Shown: one piece after another, positions 43,129 through 54,283 of the stretch
Position numbering within the stretch: the first letter of the stretch is position 1
How the letters are laid out: every line of letters starts with the position of its first letter
NCBI RefSeq assembly: GCF_000341225.1
Contig: NZ_ANAC01000010.1
Span: forward strand, 1 to 64,000
Source: Nocardiopsis alba DSM 43377
GTDB lineage: Bacteria > Actinomycetota > Actinomycetes > Streptosporangiales > Streptosporangiaceae
DNA length: 64,000 nt
Direction of reading: 5' to 3'
The notes under the pieces: model-generated
Database searches by the model: none
The model's input: only the letters and a program-made list of their open reading frames with translations
What the model was told of the DNA's origin: nothing
Made by a program: the position numbers and the translations under genes

Positions 43129-44292
43129 ATGCCCCTGACCTTCCACTGGTTCCTCCCCACCCAGGGGGACGGCCGAGGCGTCATCGGCGGCGGACACGGC
43201 GCGGACGTCGTCTCCGCCGCCGCCCGGCGCACGCGCGAACCGTCCGTCGAATACCTGGCCCAGATCGCCCGGGCCGCCGAGAACCTGGGCTTCGAAGGGG
43301 TGCTCACCCCGACCGGGGCCTGGTGCGAGGACGCCTGGCTGACCACCGCCATGCTGGTCGCGCACACGCGTCGCCTCAAGTTCCTGGTCGCCTTCCGCCC
43401 CGGGCTGATCACACCGACCCTGGCCGCGCAGATGGCGGGCACCTACCAGAGGTTGAGCGGCGGCCGGCTGCTGCTCAACGTGGTGACCGGAGGCGAGTCG
43501 GCCGAACAGCGGGCGCACGGCGACTTCCTGGACAAGGAGGCCCGCTACCGGCGCACCGACGAGTTCCTGCGCGTGGTCGACGCTCTGTGGGAGGGCGGGA
43601 CCGTGGACTTCGCCGGAGAGCACGTCACCGTGGAGGGGGCGACCCTGCACCGTCCGCCCCACCCGCGACCACCCGTGTACTTCGGCGGGTCCTCCCCCAT
43701 CGCCCTGGAGGTGGCGGCCGCCCGGGTCGACACCTACCTGACCTGGGGAGAGCCCCCGGCCGCGGTGGCCGACAAGATCGAACGGGTCCGCTCGGCGGCC
43801 ACCGCCCACGGCCGGAACCCGGGCTACGGGATCCGGCTGCACGTGATCAGCCGCGACACCGAGAAGGAGGCCTGGGACCAGGCACGGCGGCTCCTCGACG
43901 GAATCTCGCCCGAGACCATCGCCGAGGTCCAGAGGAACCTGCGCCGCAGCGAGTCCGAAGGGCAGCGCCGCATGCTGGACCTGCACGGCGGAGACCCCGC
44001 CGACCTGGAGATCCATCCGAACCTGTGGGCCGGTGTGGGCCTGGTGCGCGGCGGCGCGGGCACCGCCTTGGTCGGCAGTCACACCCAGGTGGCCGACCTG
44101 ATCGAGCGATACCACCGGGTCGGGATCGACGAGTTCGTGCTGTCGGGCTACCCGCATCTGGAGGAGGCGTACTGGTTCGGTGAGGGCGTCCTCCCGATCC
44201 TGGCCGAGCGGGGACTGTGGCGTCACCCCGACGGACCGGCCGCGCCCTCGTACCCCGCCGTCCCCTTCGCCGCCGCCGGCGCCCCGTCCTGA
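43129..44292 (+). CDS. ssuD: FMNH2-dependent alkanesulfonate monooxygenase SsuD
   Basis: 387 residues, a luciferase-type TIM barrel. TFHWFLPTQGDGRGVIGG at the start, GFEGVLTPTGAWCEDAWL, FRPGLITPTLAAQMAGTYQ, GGRLLLNVVTGGESAEQRAHGD and VYFGGSSPIALEVAA all match SsuD. It cleaves alkanesulfonates to aldehyde and sulfite with reduced FMN. It lies 21 bases after the SfnB-like gene and before two flavin reductase genes that can supply FMNH2. It is roughly the same length as E. coli SsuD. Confidence 0.94.
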   Translation: MPLTFHWFLPTQGDGRGVIGGGHGADVVSAAARRTREPSVEYLAQIARAAENLGFEGVLTPTGAWCEDAWLTTAMLVAHTRRLKFLVAFRPGLITPTLAAQMAGTYQRLSGGRLLLNVVTGGESAEQRAHGDFLDKEARYRRTDEFLRVVDALWEGGTVDFAGEHVTVEGATLHRPPHPRPPVYFGGSSPIALEVAAARVDTYLTWGEPPAAVADKIERVRSAATAHGRNPGYGIRLHVISRDTEKEAWDQARRLLDGISPETIAEVQRNLRRSESEGQRRMLDLHGGDPADLEIHPNLWAGVGLVRGGAGTALVGSHTQVADLIERYHRVGIDEFVLSGYPHLEEAYWFGEGVLPILAERGLWRHPDGPAAPSYPAVPFAAAGAPS

Positions 44293-44310
44293 GAATCGGA
44301 GTCCGTCACC

Positions 44311-44898
44311 ATGACCACCACCGTTCTGGTCGGTAACCCCCGACCGAACTCCCGGACCGCCACCGCCGCCCTGGCCACGGCCCGCCACGCGGCCCGTGCC
44401 GCCGGACTGTCCACGGAACCGGGGCGAGGCGACCTCCTGGAACTGTCCGACCTGCAACCCCTGCTGCTCACGCCTGGACCGCCCCTGGACGTGCAGGCGG
44501 CTCTGGAGCGGATCCGCGCCTCCGAACTGTTGGTCGTGGCCAGCCCCACCTACAAGGCCACCTACACCGGTCTGTTGAAGGTCTTCCTCGACCTTCTGCC
44601 CTCCGGGGGCCTGGGAGGGGTGACCGCCGTCCCGGTCCTGGTCATGGGGTCGCCCGCGCACACCCTCGCCGTGGACGTGCATCTGAGGCCGCTGCTCTTG
44701 GAGCTGGGCGCCTCGGTCCCCACCTCCGGCCTGGCCCTGCTCCAGGACACCGTGACCACCGAGGGAACGGACTCCCCCGGGCTGGAGGAGGTCCTCCGCC
44801 CCTGGGCCGAGAGGTCCGCTCCCGCGCTGCGCGCGGCCCTGAACCCGCGCTCCACCACCGTCCCACCACTGCCCGATCCCTCAGGGAGAATCCGTTGA
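44311..44898 (+). CDS. ssuE: NADPH-dependent FMN reductase, SsuE/MsuE type
   Basis: 195 residues, flavodoxin-like. VLVGNPRPNSRTATAAL is the phosphate loop; VVASPTYKATYTGLLKVFLDLLP is the SsuE signature, whose pi-helix region favours flavin transfer to the monooxygenase; GGVTAVPVLVMGSPAHTLAV follows. It reduces FMN for SsuD and the SfnB-like enzyme. Its TGA overlaps the next gene's TTG start by four bases. Confidence 0.9.
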   Translation: MTTTVLVGNPRPNSRTATAALATARHAARAAGLSTEPGRGDLLELSDLQPLLLTPGPPLDVQAALERIRASELLVVASPTYKATYTGLLKVFLDLLPSGGLGGVTAVPVLVMGSPAHTLAVDVHLRPLLLELGASVPTSGLALLQDTVTTEGTDSPGLEEVLRPWAERSAPALRAALNPRSTTVPPLPDPSGRIR

Positions 44899-45416
44899 GC
44901 GTCGCGGAGACCACCACCCGTACCGGCGCGACCTTCGAGGCCGATCGCCTGAGGGCCGTCATGCGCAACCATCCGGCGGGCGTCGTCGTCATCACCGCGG
45001 ACGTCGAGGGACGCCCGGTGGGGTTGACCGCCACCTCGTTCACCAGCGTGAGTCTGGACCCGCCGTTGGTGTCCTTCTACATCGCCGAGTCGTCGACCAC
45101 CTGGCCGGACCTGCGCCGCGCCCCCGTGTTCGGGGTGCACCTGCTCGCCGCCGATCAGGCGGGGACGGCCGCCCGGTTCGCCGCCAAGGGGGTGGACCGC
45201 TTCACCGCCCCCACCTCGTGGCGTCCCGGCCCGGCCGGGGTCCCGCTGTTGGAGGGCGCCACGGCCCACCTGGTGTGCGAGTGGTACGAGACCCGCGCGA
45301 TCGGCGACCACGTTCTGGTCGTGGGGCGCGTGACCCACGCCGGGGTCGTGTCGGAGACGGCTCCCCCGCTGGTCCACCACCGGGGGACCTTCGGCTCGGT
45401 GACCTCGTCGGCCTGA
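44895..45416 (+). CDS. Flavin reductase domain protein (HpaC/DszD-like)
   Basis: 173 residues, TTG start with GGGAGA upstream. Split-barrel flavin-binding fold: RAVMRNHPAGVVVITADVEG, PVGLTATSFTSVSLDPPLVSF, VFGVHLLAADQ and VLVVGRVTHAGV. NAD(P)H:FMN reductase partner of two-component monooxygenases. A second, unrelated reductase next to SsuE suggests that one serves SsuD and the other the SfnB-like oxidase. Confidence 0.9.
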   Translation: MSVAETTTRTGATFEADRLRAVMRNHPAGVVVITADVEGRPVGLTATSFTSVSLDPPLVSFYIAESSTTWPDLRRAPVFGVHLLAADQAGTAARFAAKGVDRFTAPTSWRPGPAGVPLLEGATAHLVCEWYETRAIGDHVLVVGRVTHAGVVSETAPPLVHHRGTFGSVTSSA

Positions 45417-45448
45417 ACCGGCGGCACGAACCTCCCTTCGCCCGGGAG

Positions 45449-45476
45449 GGGGGCGCCCCTGGTCCGGGGGCGCCCT
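45449..45476 (+). terminator. Terminator hairpin after the sulfonate operon
   Basis: GGGGCGCCCC (45450-45459) and GGGGCGCCC (45467-45475) can pair around a seven-base loop, between the convergent flavin reductase and Hsp20-like genes. Confidence 0.55.
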
Positions 45477-45498
45477 CATCACCTCCGACGGCCGAGCG

Positions 45499-45930
45499 TC
45501 ACGAAGGTCTCGGGGATCGGCTCTGCCCACCGAAGAGGGCCCGCAGCCGTGCTCCGAAACGGGCCAGGGCTGCTCGTGCCCTGCCCGCCCGAGAGGGTCG
45601 GCGCAGCCCGGGGATGATCGGTACCGGGACGGGAGAGGCCAAAGGGGCGGAGATCGACAGTCCGCCCGGGACACGGCCGAGCACGGGACGCCCGACAGGG
45701 ACCTCCAAGGGGATGCGACGCAGGACCGCGCGGTCACCGGACCTCACCAGGGCCAGGGAGTCGCCGTCCACCAGGACGAGGATCCCGCCCGGGTCCACCC
45801 CCGGGGCCAGCTCCACCCGGACCTCCAGGAGACCGCCGCGACGCCCGCTGTCGACCCTGGTCACGGGGCCGACGGAGAGCCCGCCGGTCAGGGTCTCGTC
45901 GATCCCCTCGAACACGTCCGTGACACGCAT
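45499..45930 (-). CDS. Divergent Hsp20/alpha-crystallin-like protein
   Basis: 143 residues. RRGGLLEVRVELAPGVDPGGILVLVDGDSLALV, read as the phrases LLEVRVELAPGVDP and GILVLVDGDSLALV, follows the beta3-beta5 pattern of an alpha-crystallin domain (PGV...I.V...D.L.I), then RRIPLEVPVGRPV and LGRVPGGLSISAPLA match the LP and NGVL segments. The signature is weak and the usual GVLT is altered. The C-terminus (about 105-143) is Arg-rich, in place of an I-x-I tail. A perfect HAIR element 18 bases upstream of the ATG independently supports a heat-shock identity. Confidence 0.62.
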   Translation of the reverse strand: MRVTDVFEGIDETLTGGLSVGPVTRVDSGRRGGLLEVRVELAPGVDPGGILVLVDGDSLALVRSGDRAVLRRIPLEVPVGRPVLGRVPGGLSISAPLASPVPVPIIPGLRRPSRAGRARAALARFGARLRALFGGQSRSPRPS

Positions 45931-45947
45931 CGGACCACCCCTCTCGA

Positions 45948-45968
45948 CTTGAGCTTCAGTGGCTCAAG
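45948..45968. promoter_or_regulatory. HAIR element (HspR-binding inverted repeat)
   Basis: CTTGAGC (45948-45954), seven-base spacer TTCAGTG, GCTCAAG (45962-45968). This equals the HspR operator consensus CTTGAGT-N7-ACTCAAG with a compensated T-to-C change in both arms. It lies 18 bases before the Hsp20-like start and 130 bases before xylB. Confidence 0.85.
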
Positions 45969-46098
45969 TTTATTGAAGGCATGACGCGAGGGCAAGACGA
46001 TTCCCGCTCACCCCCATGGGGTGATCGAGCCCCGCGGGGTGCGAGAATGACCCGGCCGCCCCACGGCCCGTCCCCTTTCTCACCCCTACGGAGCGAAC

Positions 46099-47490
46099 AT
46101 GGCACTCGTCGCCGGAATCGACAGTTCGACACAGTCCTGCAAGGTCGTGGTCTGCGACAGCGCGACCGGAGAGGTGGTGCGCGAGGGCCGCGCCCCACAC
46201 CCCGACGGCACCGAGACCGACCCCCGCCACTGGTGGACGGCCCTGTCCCAGGCCTCCTCCGGACTACTCGACGACGTGGCGGCCGTCTCCGTCGCGGGAC
46301 AGCAGCACGGCATGGTCGTGATCGACGACGAGGGAGAGGTCGTCCGCCCCGCCCTGCTCTGGAACGACGGACGTTCGGCCCGAGCCGCCGACGACCTGGT
46401 CGAGGAGCTCGGCGGCCCCGGGGTCTGGGCCGACGCCATCGGCAACGTACCCGTGGCCGGCTTCACGATCACCAAACTGCGCTGGTTCTCCGAGCACGAA
46501 CCCGAACTCGCCTCCAGGGCGCGCGGCGTCATGCTCCCCCACGACTGGCTCACCTGGCGTCTGGGAGGAGCGCGCCAGGCTCCGACCACCGACCGGGGCG
46601 ACGCCTCCGGCACCGGCTACTGGTCGCCCTCCGAGAACGCCTACCGCACCGACCTGCTGGTCCACGCCTTCGGGCGAGAGCTGGAGGTGCCCCGGGTCGC
46701 CGCCCCCTCCGAGGCGGTCGGGCACACCCCCGAAGGGGCCCTGATCGCACCCGGCACCGGGGACAACATGGGCGCCGCCCTCGGGCTGGGCCTGCGCACC
46801 GGCGACGTGGTGGTCTCGCTCGGCACCAGCGGCACCGTGTTCGCCGCCCACGACCGGCCCACCCACGACGCCACCGGAGCGGTGTGCGGATACGCCGACG
46901 CCACCGGCGGCCATCTGCCCCTGGTGTGCACCCTCAACGCGGCCCGTGTCCTCGGTTCGGCCGCGTCGATGCTGGGCACGGACCTGGCCGGCCTCGACCA
47001 CCTCGCCCTGGGAGCGCGTCCAGGCGCGGAGGGCGTGGTCCTGCTCCCCTACCTCGACGGAGAGCGCACCCCCGTCCTTCCCGAGGCCAGTGGCTCCCTG
47101 CACGGGCTCCGCCGGGACAACATGACCCCGGGCAACATCGCCCGAGCCGCGGTGGAGGGCATGCTGTGCGGTCTCGCCGACGGACTGGTCGCCCTGACCG
47201 CGCAGGGTGTGCGGGCCGAGCGCGTCCTCCTGGTCGGCGGCGGCGCCCGTTCCGCCGCGGTCCGCGCCATCGCCCCCCTCGTCCTGGGCATGCCGGTCGC
47301 GACCCCGCCCGCCGCCGAATACGTCGCGCTGGGCGCCGCCCGCCAGGCCGCCTGGGCCCTGTCCGGCGACCCGCTGCCCCCCGAGTGGACTCTGGGCGCC
47401 CCCGCCGAGGAGGCCGCCCACTCTCCCGAGGCCGGGAACGGACTGCGCGAACGCTACGCCGAGTACCGGCGGGCCCTCCACGGCGTCTGA
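46099..47490 (+). CDS. xylB: Xylulokinase (FGGY family)
   Basis: 463 residues, ATG with GGAGCG upstream. AGIDSSTQSCKVVVCD is the N-terminal phosphate loop; AGQQHGMVVID and LLWNDGRS are sugar-binding phrases typical of xylulokinase; GDNMGAALGLGLRTGDVVVSLGTSGTVFA and LLVGGGARSAAVRAI form the ATPase half. It phosphorylates D-xylulose for the pentose phosphate pathway. No xylose isomerase or transporter is adjacent, so it is unlinked from a xyl operon here. 1,5-anhydro or other pentulose substrates cannot be excluded. Confidence 0.9.
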   Translation: MALVAGIDSSTQSCKVVVCDSATGEVVREGRAPHPDGTETDPRHWWTALSQASSGLLDDVAAVSVAGQQHGMVVIDDEGEVVRPALLWNDGRSARAADDLVEELGGPGVWADAIGNVPVAGFTITKLRWFSEHEPELASRARGVMLPHDWLTWRLGGARQAPTTDRGDASGTGYWSPSENAYRTDLLVHAFGRELEVPRVAAPSEAVGHTPEGALIAPGTGDNMGAALGLGLRTGDVVVSLGTSGTVFAAHDRPTHDATGAVCGYADATGGHLPLVCTLNAARVLGSAASMLGTDLAGLDHLALGARPGAEGVVLLPYLDGERTPVLPEASGSLHGLRRDNMTPGNIARAAVEGMLCGLADGLVALTAQGVRAERVLLVGGGARSAAVRAIAPLVLGMPVATPPAAEYVALGAARQAAWALSGDPLPPEWTLGAPAEEAAHSPEAGNGLRERYAEYRRALHGV

Positions 47491-47859
47491 TCCGCCCTGC
47501 CCGATGCACGACGGACGACCCCGTCCGGTTCGGGGGACGGAACGATCACCGCTCGGAGAGGGCGCCGAGAGGAACGAGATCCGACGTCGCCGGTTCGGCG
47601 GCGACGTCGTCGATACGGCCGAATCGGCCGTTGGCCCGCCGAGCGGCCGGTGGAACCGGCGACGGTGGCGCCGGCCTGGCCGGTGGAGCGTCCGGGGGTG
47701 ACCTCGGTGCTCTCCGGCACCCGGAACCCGGAGCGGTTCCGAGCGCCGGCGGCCCCGACCGAGACGAGGTCGACCCGGGAGGAGACCGACCGTCTCACGG
47801 CGGCCTCCTCCCGATCACCGGCCGGGCCGGGTGCGGCTCCGTTCGGGGCCGCACCCGGT
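47491..47859. other. Convergent gap (369 bp) between xylB and metX
   Basis: No supported gene. Near metX, CCGGGTGCGGC (47827-47837) and GCCGCACCCGG (47848-47858) form an 11-bp hairpin one base beyond the metX stop, a likely terminator. The rest is GC-rich without visible signals and could be a decayed gene, but I see no homology to name. Confidence 0.5.
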
Positions 47860-49002
47860 TCAGCGGGCCAGCAGCTCCTCCACCAGCGCGGACACCTGAT
47901 CCGTGGCGGTGAGGAAGCCGTCGTGGCCCTGGGCCGACTCGATCACCCGGACCCGCCCGGGGACCGGCAGGTGGCGGGCGATCTCCTCCTGCTGGTGGAG
48001 CGGGTAGAGGTGATCGGTGTCCACCCCGGCGACGATCGTCCGTTCCGGCATGGCCTTGAGCGCCGCCGCCACGCCGCCGCGACCACGGCCCACGTCATGG
48101 GCGTTCATCGCCTCGGTGAGCAGGACATAGCTGGCGGCGTCGAACCGGCGGACGAGCTTGCCGGCCTGATGGTCGAGGTAGGACTCCACCGCGTACCGCC
48201 CCCGGTCATCGAGGTCCTCCCCTTCCTGGGGCAGGCGACCGAAGCGTTCGTCCAGTTCCCGTGAGCCCCGATAGGTGATGTGGGCGATCCGGCGGGCCAC
48301 GCCCAGCCCTTCGGAGGGCACGCGGCCGGTGTCGTGGTAATCGCCGTCGAGCCAGTGCGGGTCGGAGCGGATCGCGTGCAACTGCGGTGCGGCCCAGGCG
48401 ATCTGCCAGGCGCTCGTGGCCGCCGGGCAGGCCATGACCAGGGCCCGGCGGACCCGATCGGGGTGGATGAGCGACCATTCCAGGGCGCGCATCCCTCCCA
48501 TGGATCCGCCGATGACCGCGGCCCAGGAGCGCACTCCGAGGGCGTCGGCCAGGGTCGTCTCGGCCCGGACCGTGTCCCTCAGGGTGAGGCGTGGGAATCG
48601 GCTTCCCCAGGGACTGCCGTCGGGCCCCTTCGAGGAGGGACCGGTGCTTCCCTGGCAGCCGCCGAGCACGTTGGGCGCCACCACGAAGTACCGGTCGGTG
48701 TCCAGAGCGAGGCCGGGGCCGACGACCCCCTCCCACCAGCCGGGTCCGGCCTGCCCGGGGGCGGCCGGTCCGGTCAGGTGGGCGTCCCCGGTGAGGGCGT
48801 GCAGGACCAGGACGGCGTTGGAGCCCTCCCGATCGAGGCGACCCCAGGTCTGGTAGGCCAGGCGGACACCCGGAAGGTGCCGCCCCGACTCCAGCTCCAG
48901 GGGGTGTTCGAGGGCGACCCAGCGGCGCGCGGCCACGGGGTCTCCCTCCCGCCAGCCCCCGTACGGAAGCCGGTCGGTGGGAGGGGCGGAGCCCTGGGTC
49001 AT
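47860..49002 (-). CDS. metX: Homoserine O-acetyltransferase MetX
   Basis: 380 residues from ATG 49002, which overlaps the metY stop as ATGA. Alpha/beta hydrolase: LVLHALTGDAHLTG, YFVVAPNVLGGCQGSTGP, nucleophile VIGGSMGGMRALEW, late Asp in GVDTDHLYPLHQQ and His in SAQGHDGFL. LGGCQGSTGP marks the acetyl (not succinyl) enzyme family. It makes O-acetylhomoserine for direct sulfhydrylation by MetY encoded immediately upstream in the same operon. Confidence 0.95.
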   Translation of the reverse strand: MTQGSAPPTDRLPYGGWREGDPVAARRWVALEHPLELESGRHLPGVRLAYQTWGRLDREGSNAVLVLHALTGDAHLTGPAAPGQAGPGWWEGVVGPGLALDTDRYFVVAPNVLGGCQGSTGPSSKGPDGSPWGSRFPRLTLRDTVRAETTLADALGVRSWAAVIGGSMGGMRALEWSLIHPDRVRRALVMACPAATSAWQIAWAAPQLHAIRSDPHWLDGDYHDTGRVPSEGLGVARRIAHITYRGSRELDERFGRLPQEGEDLDDRGRYAVESYLDHQAGKLVRRFDAASYVLLTEAMNAHDVGRGRGGVAAALKAMPERTIVAGVDTDHLYPLHQQEEIARHLPVPGRVRVIESAQGHDGFLTATDQVSALVEELLAR

Positions 49003-50315
49003 TGGTACGCCTTGGCCGCGCGGAAGCCGAGTTCGAGGTCGGCCTTGAGGTCGTCGATGTGTTCGAGGCCGACCGACAGGCGGACCAGCCCCGGAGCGAC
49101 CCCGGCCGTGACCTGCTCCTCCGGGGTGAGCTGGCTGTGGGTGGTGCTGGCCGGGTGGACGATCAGACTGCGCACGTCGCCGATGTTGACGAGCTGGCTG
49201 AACAGTTCTGTGCCGTCGACGAAGGCGCGTCCGGCCTCCACTCCGCCGTGCAGTTCGAAGGAGAGCACGGCTCCGGCGCCGCGCGGCAGGTAGGAGCGGG
49301 CCAGCTCGTGGTGGGGGCTGGAGGGCAGCCCGGCGTAGTGGACGCGTTCCACCTCGTCCCGGGACTCCAGCCACTCGGCGAGGGCCTGGGTGTTGTCGAC
49401 GTGACGTTCGATCCGCAGGGAGAGCGTCTCGACGCCTTGCAGGATGAGGAAGGAGTTGAGCGGGGCGATGGCGGCGCCGGTGTCGCGCAGCAGTTGGACG
49501 CGGAGCTTGGCGGCGTAGGCGCCGGGGCCGAGGGCCTCCCAGTACTTGAGGCCGTGGTAGCTGGGGTCGGGCTCGACGAAGCCGGGGAAGCGGTCCCCGT
49601 GGGCTCCGAAGTCGAAGGTCCCGGCGTCCACGACCGCGCCGGCGACGGTGGTGCCGTGGCCGCCGAGGTACTTGGTGGCCGAGTGCACGACGATGTCGGC
49701 CCCGTACTCGATGGGCCGGAGGAGGTAGGGGGTGGGGACGGTGTTGTCGACCACGAGCGGGACCCCGACCTCGTGCGCGGTGTCCGCGATCGCGCGTACG
49801 TCCAGCACGTTGCCACCGGGGTTGGCGAGGGTCTCACCGAAGAACAGCCTGGTCTCGGGGCGGGACGCGGCGCGCCACGCCTCCGGGTCGTTCTGGTCCT
49901 CGACGAAGGAGACCTCGATGCCCAGCTTGGGCAGGGTGTGGTGGAAGAGGTTGTAGGTGCCGCCGTAGAGCAGTGGGCTCGACACGAGGTGGTCGCCGGC
50001 CCCGACCAGGTTGAGGATCGCGGCGGTGATGGCGGCCGAGCCCGAGGCGAAGGCGACCGCGGCGACGCCGCCCTCGAGCGCGGCGAGACGCTGTTCGAGG
50101 ACGTCTTGAGTCGGGTTCATGATCCGGGTATAGATGTTGCCGGGCTCGGCGAGACCGAAGAGGTCCGCGCCGTGCTGGGTGTCCCGGAAGACGTAGGAGG
50201 TCGTCTGGTAGATGGGGGTGGCCCGCGCGTTGGTGGCGGGGTCGGGCGCGGCCCCGGAGTGGATCTGCCGGGTCTCGAAGGACCAGGAGTCCTCGTTGGT
50301 GATGTCGGTGCTCAA
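48999..50315 (-). CDS. metY: O-acetylhomoserine sulfhydrylase MetY
   Basis: 438 residues, TTG start at 50315 with AGGAG seven bases upstream. Cys/Met-metabolism PLP enzyme: [41 protein letters not shown], then [19 protein letters not shown] with the PLP lysine, and [13 protein letters not shown]. It converts O-acetylhomoserine plus sulfide to homocysteine. metYX order with overlapping stop and start indicates co-translation. Its promoter carries sulfur boxes like those of the sulfonate genes, placing methionine synthesis in the same regulon. Confidence 0.95.
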   Translation of the reverse strand: MSTDITNEDSWSFETRQIHSGAAPDPATNARATPIYQTTSYVFRDTQHGADLFGLAEPGNIYTRIMNPTQDVLEQRLAALEGGVAAVAFASGSAAITAAILNLVGAGDHLVSSPLLYGGTYNLFHHTLPKLGIEVSFVEDQNDPEAWRAASRPETRLFFGETLANPGGNVLDVRAIADTAHEVGVPLVVDNTVPTPYLLRPIEYGADIVVHSATKYLGGHGTTVAGAVVDAGTFDFGAHGDRFPGFVEPDPSYHGLKYWEALGPGAYAAKLRVQLLRDTGAAIAPLNSFLILQGVETLSLRIERHVDNTQALAEWLESRDEVERVHYAGLPSSPHHELARSYLPRGAGAVLSFELHGGVEAGRAFVDGTELFSQLVNIGDVRSLIVHPASTTHSQLTPEEQVTAGVAPGLVRLSVGLEHIDDLKADLELGFRAAKAYQ

Positions 50316-50324
50316 GACGTACTC

Positions 50325-50352
50325 CTACCGATAAAACAGACCAAAAAAGTAG
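50325..50352 (-). promoter_or_regulatory. Sulfur boxes upstream of metYX
   Basis: On the minus strand CTACT-TTTTT-GGTCT (50352-50338) overlaps a second partial site ending GGTAG (50325). The GGTAGGAG of the second site is also the metY ribosome-binding region, so a bound protein could block initiation of transcription. Confidence 0.5.
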
Positions 50353-50659
50353 GGAATCACCACGAGGCTAGCACCACCCCCGGAGAAGGGCCAGCGGATC
50401 CCCGAAACCGCAGCGCCTCTCGCACCATGAGCCCCCTCACCCCCGCCCCCTGGAGCCCCCGTCTCGAAGTCCTCGATCGACGACGCACACGAGCGAGCCC
50501 CCGCCACGTGTGAACGACGGCGCCGCCGGGGAGTGTGGGGGGCACGGACTCCACTCGAGCCCGCACCCATGGTCGCTACCGACCGATATGCACTTTCTCA
50601 CGTAGGGTTATCGAGCCACTACAAAGGACTGTCAACACACGCACGGGGGACGAATCGAG
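50353..50659. other. metY-clpC divergent gap, no gene
   Basis: 307 bases without a supported frame. TAGGGT at 50602 is a possible -10 for clpC. I found neither a HAIR nor a clear ClgR-type operator for clpC. Confidence 0.4.
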
Positions 50660-53143
<2,484 letters not shown>

Positions 53144-53151
53144 CGGATGTG

Positions 53152-53185
53152 GACGGGCCCCGGACGCACGCGTCCGGGGCCCGTC
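53152..53185. terminator. Bidirectional terminator hairpin
   Basis: Perfect 16-base inverted repeat GACGGGCCCCGGACGC (53152-53167) / complement (53170-53185), then TTCGTGT, between convergent clpC and cellulase genes. Confidence 0.78.
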
Positions 53186-53200
53186 TTCGTGTGTCCGAGG

Positions 53201-54283
53201 TCAGCCGGAGAGGCCGCTGGTCCGGATCCGCTCACGGATCCACTCCCCCGCGGGCTTGAGGGAGTCGGTACCGGCCCAGGGGCCGCCCGCGTTACAGGTG
53301 CCCGTCTCGAAGACCGCGCCGGAGCGGAAGTCGTCCGAGAAGTTCCAGTTCACCCAGCTGATCTTCTCCCGCTCCATCAGGTCGAGGTAACGCTGAGCGG
53401 AGGAGAAGTCGTCAGGCCCGTCACCGGTGTGCTCCTGGGTGCCGAACTCGGTGACGAACAGCGGAAGCTCCCGCACGGCCCGCTCGAAGGTGTCGTAGTG
53501 CACCGTGTCGTGGGAGGCCGCGTAGAAGTGGTACACGTACATGATGTTGTCCGCGTCCACCGGGTCGGCGACGATCTCGGAGTGGTCGGAGCCCTCCGAC
53601 ACCCCCAGCGAGGACCAGGCACGGGTGCCGACCAGCACGAGGGAGTCGGGGTCCTCGGCCCGGATGACCGGGATGACCTCCTCGGCGTAGCCCTTGATCG
53701 AGTTCCAGGAGACCCCGTTGGGCTCGTTGGCGATCTCGTAGAGCAGGTTGTCCTTGTCCGCGTGGACCGAGGCGATCTCCTGGAAGAACTCCTTGGCCCG
53801 CCCGGTGTTGTGGTTCGGGTCGCCCGGCGTGAGCATGTGCCAGTCGACGATCACGTAGAGGCCGCGCTCGGTACCCTCCTCGATGAGCTCGTGGACGCGG
53901 TCGGTGAAGCCCCGGGGGTCGGTCTCGTAGCCGCCCTCCTGGATGTACATGGACACCCGAAGGACGTCGGCCCTCCAGTCGTCGGCCAGGGCGTCCAGGG
54001 AACCGTCGGTGAGGCAGTGGTCGTACCACTGGATGCCGTGGGTGCTCATCCCGGTGAGCTGGACCTGTTCACCGTTCTCGTCGCAGAGCTTGATGCCGCA
54101 GACGGAGAGCCGTCCGTGTCCGTCGATGGCGGTGGTGTCCGGGGAGGTGGACGAGACCGGTTCGAGTTCCTGGCCGGAGGCCGGGAAGAACGCGGCCGCG
54201 CCGAGCAGGAGCGCTCCCACCGCTGTGAGGGAGAGGGTCCGGTACGGGTGGCGGGCGGGGGTGGTCGTGCGAAGACGCGCCAA
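53201..54283 (-). CDS. Secreted GH5 endoglucanase (cellulase)
   Basis: The TTG at 54283 is chosen because GGAGG lies six bases upstream; the frame extends further without support. 360 residues: signal peptide with hydrophobic core TLSLTAVGALLLGAAAFFPASG, cleavage near residue 38. Then a GH5 barrel: STHGIQWYDHCLTDG, RVSMYIQEGGYETDP, VIVDWHMLTPGDPN, acid/base Glu in EIANEPNGVSW (about 188) and nucleophile Glu in PLFVTEFGTQEHTG (about 278). It hydrolyses internal beta-1,4-glucan bonds. No carbohydrate-binding module is present. The sequence style is close to actinobacterial Cel5A catalytic domains. Confidence 0.92.
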   Translation of the reverse strand: MARLRTTTPARHPYRTLSLTAVGALLLGAAAFFPASGQELEPVSSTSPDTTAIDGHGRLSVCGIKLCDENGEQVQLTGMSTHGIQWYDHCLTDGSLDALADDWRADVLRVSMYIQEGGYETDPRGFTDRVHELIEEGTERGLYVIVDWHMLTPGDPNHNTGRAKEFFQEIASVHADKDNLLYEIANEPNGVSWNSIKGYAEEVIPVIRAEDPDSLVLVGTRAWSSLGVSEGSDHSEIVADPVDADNIMYVYHFYAASHDTVHYDTFERAVRELPLFVTEFGTQEHTGDGPDDFSSAQRYLDLMEREKISWVNWNFSDDFRSGAVFETGTCNAGGPWAGTDSLKPAGEWIRERIRTSGLSG

